Source: Cristatella mucedo
Taxonomy: Eukaryota > Bryozoa > Phylactolaemata > Cristatellidae
Reading direction: 5' to 3'
Length of the DNA: 60,000 bases
Assembly: GCA_009760855.2 (NCBI GenBank)
Contig: WPIO01000027.1
Coordinates: forward strand, 3,218,501-3,278,500
The notes below the pieces were generated by a model. The model did not search any database. It was not told the origin of the DNA and saw only the letters and a list, made by a program, of their open reading frames with translations. Positions 13,901 to 22,900 of the stretch are shown here, in pieces (the stretch's first letter is position 1; the number at the start of each line of letters is the position of its first letter). Position numbers and translations under genes: made by a program.

Positions 13901-16900
13901 GATGCCATCCATGTGCGGATGTCATCAATACATGCAGCAAGTGAGTTGAGAGAATTCGAAATGCTCGAAGGCTGGGAGAGATCAAAGCAAAGGTACAACT
14001 GAGTATCACGCGCATAGAAGTGAAAGCCGAGATTGTGCTTGGCAATCACATCAGCAAGAGTATAAACCGTGAAAAGAACCGGACCTAGCATGGAGCCCTG
14101 CACGACCCTATGCCCCCTGAGACGATCCTTAATAGCTTCAATATTTAGCTATTTGCTCTAAGATGAACGATGCCACAAGGCTTATTATTTGTAAGTCTGC
14201 AACACCGTAATCAATATTATTCTTACAACTGTACAGCCGCCTCAGAGAACTTAATCTCTAACTAGGCACTTTACGTGTCCTGTAAAGGAAGCATGATCTA
14301 GTGGTTAGTGGTAACATGTACAACGTCAACAAGCATAATATGGTTAGAGGTGAAATGTACAGTATCCACACTTGAACGCGGCAGCATACACAATGTCAGC
14401 ATGCTGGCGACCATTCGCAGCAGGCAAGCTGACCAGCAGAGACAAGATGGATCAACCGAGAACTCGGCAAGGAGAAAACCGAGGCAGGAGCTTCGGCACG
14501 CAATCATCTGCAGTAGCATATCAGAACACGCATTGCAGTCGACCACGGGATTCGCGCAGCAAGCGTGCTTGCAGTGAACACAGTACACAGTGGCACGCAA
14601 GCATACGCAAGAACCTCATTTCCCACGAGCAGCTCGAGAGCGGGCACGATGACGTGCCGGTCCTCCATGGTGCGTCGCAGGTTGCGAGCGGCTGCTGACG
14701 ACACAACGCGTCCATCCAGCAAAGCTGTGTCAGCAGCGGAAGCACTTTCGACTGCGGCTGGCTTCTTAACCCACTCCGAGCAGCAACGGTGAACTTCGGC
14801 AAACACGACGCGGGCAAGCTTGGCAGCATCCAACACTGTGAAGGGGAGAGTGCAAGCAAGCGTCAGAACCTCCGTTTGTCTGTCTGTCTCTCCTGTCTGT
14901 CTCTCCTATCTGTCTGTCTGTCTGTCTGTCTCTCTCTTCTCTATCTCTTCCCCCTCCATCTCTGGTGCAGCACTAGCACACCACCTACGCGACAAGGCAA
15001 TTTTTTTTTATAGAGGCGACTAAGTAAAACAGCTCACGGCAAACACCCGGATACGGCAAATAGTCATATACCAAAAATGGCAAATGGTAGGAAACTGCTA
15101 GGCTTCTCGATAGCAGCCGTCCCTTAGCGCTGCTCGTAAAGGGTTAGTTCACAAACCATGACCAACACCAAATTACACAGACCAACCGACTTTGAGCTGG
15201 TGTAGACGATATCATGAAGAAAAAAGGCACCTCACAAATGTGCACAGTATCATGGCTATGCTGGTAAAGTGAAGGATCTCACCTCGTAGACTGTCGGTTG
15301 AAGCTAAGACATTTTTCACAGCAACTAAACACGACTGAAACCTTAAACCATACACTTAGCATGTGCACAAACGTGTGATTGTGTGTGTGCGTGCGTGCGC
15401 TCGCGCGCACGCACGCACACACACACACAATCACACACAAACGGCACATAACACGAGCACATGCACAAGGAGCAGCACAGCCTAAGGCAACCATACCATA
15501 ACAAGTTTCTGCTATTATAACTTGGCAAAGAAGCAACAAAATGCTGCTGCCAGAAAGACTGCATTTGCCAAGTGGCCTGTCAAATGAAGGTGCGGAGCAG
15601 AAATGCACCCGGAAAGCCACAGAGGATCCATTTTAACCATGCAACACATAGCAAGCCTAAGCCTCCGACAGCCCGAGGTAAGAAGCTCAAGCCAGCTTCT
15701 GGGCGATTGCCAGCAGGATGGGTACCAGCAACAGCTGCTGTCGACCAGCTCAGGTGTGTAAGCATTGCAACAGGTAGGATAGAAATACTAGAATATCTGC
15801 TTGGCTTGCTTCAATGAGCCCCATGTTTTAGCATCAAGGATCTAAAAGGCATCAGACATGAGCCGAGAGAAGTCAAGAGTAGCAGACAGGAATCCTGCGA
15901 CAAGCCATTTACATCCCCATTGACAACCAACCTGCTGTCATGTGCCAGGCTGGATGAACTGCAATGCAGCTACGCTGGAAGAGCCGAAGACGACAGGTAA
16001 GTGCAATAGAGCAAGCAACTAACACTGACATAGCAGTCTGAAGCAGAGGCAAAACAACAGTAATAACTGCTTCGAATTTTCACTTATATTTTAGTTTACA
16101 TCTATCGCACTGGGGTAGGAACCAGTCGATTCATCTAAGTGAGGCTAACAACCTGACAACTCATCATGTGACTTCGTGTGGGGCTATCAAGCTGAAGAAT
16201 GCATGGCAGTGGTGGAAGACTCTTGAGATTATTGCATTTTTCGCTCTCACCACAACTGTTGGTCTACTGTTTTCGATCACGGCTCTGTTTGCACCCAAGA
16301 TCCAAGCACTATCCTGAACGATGGGGCTACTACCATTTGTAGTCTTTGTACGAATCTGCCCATACAAGGACCATGATTCAAGAACTTGCACGATGGCTTA
16401 CAGCGAGGCTGCACACTGCAAGACTGAGGAGAATGCTGGGCTGGGGAGATCCATCATTCTGCTCAAGAGGACATAGCACCAATAGAGGCCGTGCCTGGGA
16501 CGTTTTATGGTCGCACCGAGCCAAATATGCAATATACCGATGCTGTAATCCGGATAACTTTAGTCTTGTTTCCTTTCAAGTATGATAGCAGAGATGTAGA
16601 TGAACAAGCTGACAGACCTTTAGGTCAGTTGCTACACCTCCATTACTGGGTAATGCTTCTCTAATGTTAGGATGGGGATTCGGTGGAATTTGCAGCCTAC
16701 TCTCTTCAGGCCCTCGGCCTCTCTCTACCTTCCACGGTCAGCCACTGCTGACACAGTTCCCTTGCCAGTACCCATGGCAGCATGCGATTGGGCACTACAG
16801 AATTTGCTTACTTCTCTTGGATGCCAACATTGCAACTTCAGTGGTAGAGATTCTAGCTGCCGTTGCCAGACATCACAGCTGCTTAATGTCAGTCAGAGCT

Positions 16901-19900
16901 GAAACTGAATCGTTCGAACTGGGCGAGTAGCCGTAATATCAGCAGCCAGCACTGAAATACACAAGGCCTCGACTGCACATTCGACTCGTTCTACATTTAG
17001 AAATCCTGGGAGTAATAGCCTTCAAAAATAGAAAGTTAGTTCCAGATAGCCAATTGATTGTGAGAGGTGAACAAATTATTAGGCTTTGATAATCACAAAA
17101 CTTCACGTGTCACCTTTGCTGTTACATACACAGCAAGGCTCATTAGGCAGTCGCAGTTTAAAAGGGGCAAGCCCAAGGCCCACGCAGGAGGCAAGTGATC
17201 CATACTCAGGCATACTCGACCATCATGTCATATTATCTTAGACCAAGCTCAGCCAGGTCTCATTTGGTAGTCATTCCCAAAAAAAAGTGGTGTCGTGGAC
17301 ATGGCAGTGCCCACATGCTACTGAGGGCAAAACTTAGGGAAGGTGCAGCTGCAAGAGCTCACAAACAACTGGTTTGCTTAAAGCAAGTTAGCAGCAGCCG
17401 GCAGTGCAAGCAGCAGTGAGATGCACACTGCTACTCCACCCCCAATACCAGGCATGACATCGCTGAGCTCGAATTCCTCAGGACTACACAGGCAAGATGC
17501 TGCCGGAACTAGCTGCGTCATGGTTGACAACAAAGACTTTGCACCGTCAGAATTAAGTGACCACCACAGCAAGCAATAGGGGAGGACCTAGTTCACTAAA
17601 GCAAAGTTCCTCACAAAGAAGCTGCCGCTAGTAACACTCGAAGAAAACAGGTTTACCTCGGACAGCAGAGCCTGTATCGACATCACCTGCGGCACCATTG
17701 CTGTCGTTGATGTCGTCGGCGTACTTCACTCCACAGCCCTCGCCAGGCCCATATTCACTACTCCAGGCTGCACTGCCCTTATGCCCCTCGGCAATTGTTG
17801 CTGAGCTGCAGAAGTCCACAGGGTCATGGCTTCTCTCGAATATGGCCAAGTCTGACTTGAGAACATTATCGGCCACTGCTCTGCATATTCGGTCTGTCAG
17901 TGTGAGAGGAAAACCGCTACAACGGTCCAATGAACCATTGAAACGGTGAGCCAGACCAGTGATGAGACAGACCGTCAGAGCCGATGGCCTAGCATAAGGA
18001 AACAACATTCACCTGCATGCTTATCACATGCCCCCAATCCAACGCATCATACCGAAGAAGTATGTTCACTGTACATGCTCTTTCGGATGACTTTATGTCA
18101 AGAAGCATCAAGAAGCGAACTATCCATTTGAAGTACCAAGAAAACCAGCAGTCAGCTTGGGTGGAAAGCTCATGACATGGTGACTATAGCAGCACAAGGA
18201 GTGAGAAAACAGTTGGTTCAATTAGGGGTGTATGTACTTTCTCACTCGGCTTATTTAGGATATCACACTTCAGCTGCATCGGTCGCTCGATAGGTGACCC
18301 ACTTTTTTGCCGGAAAACAGCAATATCAAATATCCACCTGATTCTGACGGGCATCAGATGAGGACTGGCATCCAGTTTTGCATAGGAAAACCGGTAGTCA
18401 AATGAAAATAACCCCAGCAGAATAAACGTTCTTGTCACCGGTATCCCAAATTTCCATCAAGCTGGGTGTCATGTTGTTAATAAAAATAATAATGCATTTG
18501 GAAAGGAAGAAAAAATAACATAATCTGTATTCGGCAGTTTTACAACACTGCAAGAAAACCAATAACCAACAGTAAACTATAATCAAGGCTTCCTGCCTAG
18601 GCAACCATGTAAAAACAGTTATCAAGCTGAGAAAAACATCCACAAGAGACTTACTGCCACGGGTTAGTTTGACATCTGGTTAGAAATACTAAAATCAACC
18701 ATAATAATATACAATAATAACACACTTGATAAAGCGCCATCAGAGAGCTCAATCTCTTTCTAGGCACTTTAAATTTGCTGCAAAGGAAATACGATCGGAT
18801 GGTTAGTTGTAGCATGCTTGATAAACAACAAGAACAACATGGTTAGGGGTGACATGCACAGGGTCAGCATGAAAGTATGGTTAGTGGCAGCATACAACAG
18901 TGTCAGCACGCATAAGCACATGAAGGACGAATCACAGGGACCCACTAAATGCTGTCATAAATAGGCGTTTCTAATTTTTTTTTTTAAATGTGGTCGAGTC
19001 AGGAAATGTCGGGACACAAGTCGGGAGTGAGTTCTAGGCTTTGGGAGCATACGAACTAAAGGCAAGGTCTCCAAAGAATTTGAGGTTTGTACGAGGTACA
19101 GGTAAACAGATTCCGCAAAGCAAATGGTACGATGCCTAGCCTGGTGGGGCAGTAGATCTGATAGGTAGGCTGGAGCCAAAGAATGAAGTGACCTCAAAGT
19201 GAGCGACAAAACCTTGAAGTCTGTTGCTCAAAAAGTCTGAAGACTTTTTGACGTTGCTTGACTGGAAGCCAGTGCAGGTCGGCGAGAAGTGGTGAGAGGT
19301 GGCAACTACGACGTTCATGACAAACAAACCCAGCTGCATAGTTCCGCACCAGCTGTAAGTGCCTGATTGCACAGGCTGGTAGACCAGCAAGCAGTAAGTT
19401 ACAGAAGTCCAGATGAGATGTCACAAATGCATGGACCAACTTAGATGTGGTATCTTTATCTAAACAATCCCGAATTTTAGCAATGTTATGTAGCTGAAAG
19501 TGGGCAGACTTGATTGTGGAACCATGCACAGGTAGGCAAAGCATGAAGAAAAAAGGAACACTTAGGTGCAATACAAATGCATGTAACTGCTAACATTAGT
19601 TTGCAAATGCAAACATTAGTTTGCAATATTAGTTTGCAAATGCATTACAAGACTTGCACAGTCTTGTAATGCATAACCATATAAAAGGACTACGGTCGAC
19701 TCCGATTATAAGAGTACGCTCTTGCCGGCAAATAGGCATTCTTATATTCGGAGTATTCCCATATGCCGAGTAAGAGTAATATAGGAAAAAAATCTGGGAT
19801 GCAAAACCGCTATTCTTATATACTCGGAGTATTCCTACATCGATATTCTTAAACGCAGAGTAAACTGTATTCCCTCGGTCAGATGAAGGCTGAGTAGAAC

Positions 19901-22900
19901 AGGTAGGTTTTCAGTCTCTTTTTGAATGTCATCAAATCACAAAATGACTAATGTCAGACAGAAGTAGCTTCCAAGCTTTGGGGGCATACTAACTGAAGGC
20001 ACGGTTCCACGAGCAGAAAGTGTGACAGGTCTGAACTTAAAACTAATTCAGATACACTCTAACTAGAACATATCGGCGACCCCCATTTATGATGAGTAGT
20101 GGCATTCGATAGTGAAACATTCGATCGAAGCACAAAAAATAAATGCCATAAATGCCCACATGCCCTTGCAAGGGTTCATGCTAAAAGCCTGTAGGCTACT
20201 ACTGGGAAGCTAGCTGGTGGGGATACGATCAGGTGTCGATCAGATGAACAGGGCATGCGACCGTGAAACATTCGATCTCAGGTGTCGATCAGGTGAACAG
20301 GGCATTTTTACTCAGAACGAAAAAAAAAGAACAGTGGCTTGTTTATCGTGAACTGGGGCGAGAGAATACTGGACCCATGAAGACTGGAGCAAACTCAAAT
20401 GAGGCGATGATAGCAAGTTTTGGTTACTGAAAATGTATGCAGTACTGCCTCATGGCTCCAGCAAACGCTCCAATGATAACTGCCCTCTGTACAGAAAGCA
20501 TTTGTGGGCAGAGGGGCTGTAGTCGGGGGGGGGGGGGGCTACTTCAGTTGTGCATACCTGACATCATGCCGCAAGACACCCATTTAGAACTACAGCAATA
20601 AACCTTCTCTGAGATAGTTTTCCTTTCATACAAGACACCGAGCCTAAGCATGTGGCTAATGCTGTTCAATATTTTTTTCTGATACACTGCTTAATTTAAT
20701 TTAGGGCCATTATGCTAGCAGAGTGGCCGTCAATTTTCAGACCCGAGTTTCATCGAGCGTTAACGTAGGTAGACAGCATATCACATAAAAAAATCTTTTT
20801 TTTTCAAGTTTGCCGGATGTTTGGATGATGATAAGGCTGCAAAGACTTTGTTTGCTATATGCCAGGGAGGTTCAGACAGGTTATTGCTTATCGTGGAGTT
20901 ACTTTGGTTTAGCACTAAAATCAATATACTGCTTTACCACTGAGTGTACATATTACTTAATCTTATTACATATACTGTACACGATTACAGCAGGTTCCAA
21001 TAATATTTTTTATATCAGAATCAGAACTGTTTGGGTCCGGCAGCCATTTAGGGTGGCCTTGCCGATACTGCTATGCTCAGTGTAGGTAGACCGGAGCAAG
21101 GGGATGGGAGGACCTAAAAGTAAGTGAAAGATGTTGGAAGTCGATATGCTGCTAGATAAGCAGTTGGTGCACAATAGTAAGCAAAGGAGTGCTGTGCAGT
21201 GGTTACGCTTACGACAGGTAAGCCTAGCTGCCGAGTTCTGCACCACCGTGTAAGTGTGATATTGCATAGGCAGGAAGACCTAGCTACCAGTAGTGAGCCA
21301 GGGAAGTTTAGTCAGGATGTCACGAATGAATGCATGAACCAGCTTGGCTGTGGCATCCTTATCCAAGCAAGCCTGCCTTTTCGCATTATGCAGGTTAAAG
21401 CCGGCAGTTTGACTGTAGAGCTGATGTGGCCTTCTAGTAAGGTCATTTCGAAAAAGAAAGCACAAGACTCCTGGCAGAGGCTACCTATAGAAGACATGCA
21501 GGTAAAGCCGATTTGGAGATTGAGGTTTTAAATTTCCACACTTGGTTTGCCTATATTTAGTAGGTTGGTTTTGTCTGGTCATTAAATTTCAGAAAGTTTA
21601 CTCTCATTCAAGGGTGAGTGTCAGGAATGCACGTTTTGGGGGAGGAGATAACAGTTTAGAGACATAGGACGACAGAAAACGGTCAAAGCACCAAGCCTAG
21701 ACCGTACTCGGTGATTACCTCGGCAAAAGAGTATAAACTGTGAAAAGGAGTTGACCTAAAACGGAACCCTGGGGCAAACATGTGTCAAAGGCTCACTGCA
21801 TGATCGTTTTCCATTGACACCTCTAAATGTTTCCTACTGGGATACGACCTAAACTGTTGAAGTGCCTGCGGTGCCTAGGTGAGACGACAGGCGTCCAAGA
21901 AGAATTTGGCGATCAATTGCAGCAAAAGCTAATAATAATAATAATAATAATAATGCACTTGATAAAGTGCCCTCAGAGAACTCAACTCTTTCTAGGCGCT
22001 TTACATTTGCTGCAAAGCTGACGAGAGATCCAGTAGAACTAACAGAGAGACAAGTTAAGTCACTATTCCTGAGCAAGTGATCATACACAGCGTCAGTGCT
22101 GACTCAGTGGAGTGATTTGCTCAAAAACCAGACTGGCACTTACAAGATTTGAAGTTTGGATACGAGGTTATTTTTGTGTCTGCCACTAGTCATTCCAGTG
22201 TCTGCCGAGAAGAACGATAGTAAGGAGAGTGGGCAGATGTTGCTAAATTTCTGGTCTAGTGTAGACTTCTTAGTAAGTAGCCCACCAACAGCTTTTTGAA
22301 GGTTGCAATCCAAGGGTAGGAACAGGTTTACTATGGTAGCTAGGTTGAGCAACAGTGAATCCAGGTATCTTCGAAGGCAAACAGGCTGAACGATGAATTT
22401 CAAGATCAGGGCAGAAGGAACAGGTTTGAGTATCTGTCTGTAAGTCCACAAAGCCACAAAGACTGGGTGTTTCGGAGTTTTCTATAGCATACTTAAAGCA
22501 TAAGCAGCTTTCGATAAGCATTGTAGCCAACAGACTTCATCTCATGCAACAAAGAGAAAGTGAGAAGCACAGCTGAGTCAGGAGAGGGTTGGGGATGTGA
22601 GTAGCATGGGCATAGCAGCTCAGGATGGCTGGAAAGGATGTGCTACAGTCGGCAGCAGGAGAGCAGATGTCGTTGCATAAGAATTGTGGAAGTTGGTTCC
22701 TCAGTCTAGGTAGGACCTGCAGAGCAAACTTACTTAAGCATACTTCTTTGCCAACCATCTTTACGAGGAGAAATGGAAAACTGATTTACTGTACATAGAG
22801 GACCCGAGGTGACTGAAACTGGTGCAGTAGTTCAGCTAGGTATGGAAGAGCCAAGCCGTGGTGGGCCTTGTGCTTCAGCATAAGCTTTACTCTGTATCTG

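Larger units (their letters stand above)
10464..14614 (-). other. Intron 3 of the phosphatase gene
   Basis: Contains an old plus-strand LINE relic (11,395-11,865), two tRNA-derived SINE copies (12.54-12.93 kb), a family-A LINE (13,143-14,115) and a LINE 3' UTR fragment (14,225-14,405). The stretches 10,500-11,390 and 11,870-12,530 show nothing I recognise. Confidence 0.65.
14836..17656 (-). other. Intron 2 of the phosphatase gene
   Basis: Contains a CTGT-rich microsatellite (14,872-14,945) and an inverted repeat of alternating purine-pyrimidine (15,374-15,435). No interspersed element or gene was recognised in the rest, which looks single-copy in the window. Confidence 0.55.

Noticed and set aside
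14789-15023. Plus frames with Cys-Leu-Ser repeats
   Set aside because: Translations of the CTGT microsatellite.
21949-21954. ATT/TAA tracts as CRISPR or satellite arrays
   Set aside because: They are the tails of LINE copies; no regularly spaced repeats with unique spacers occur anywhere in the window.
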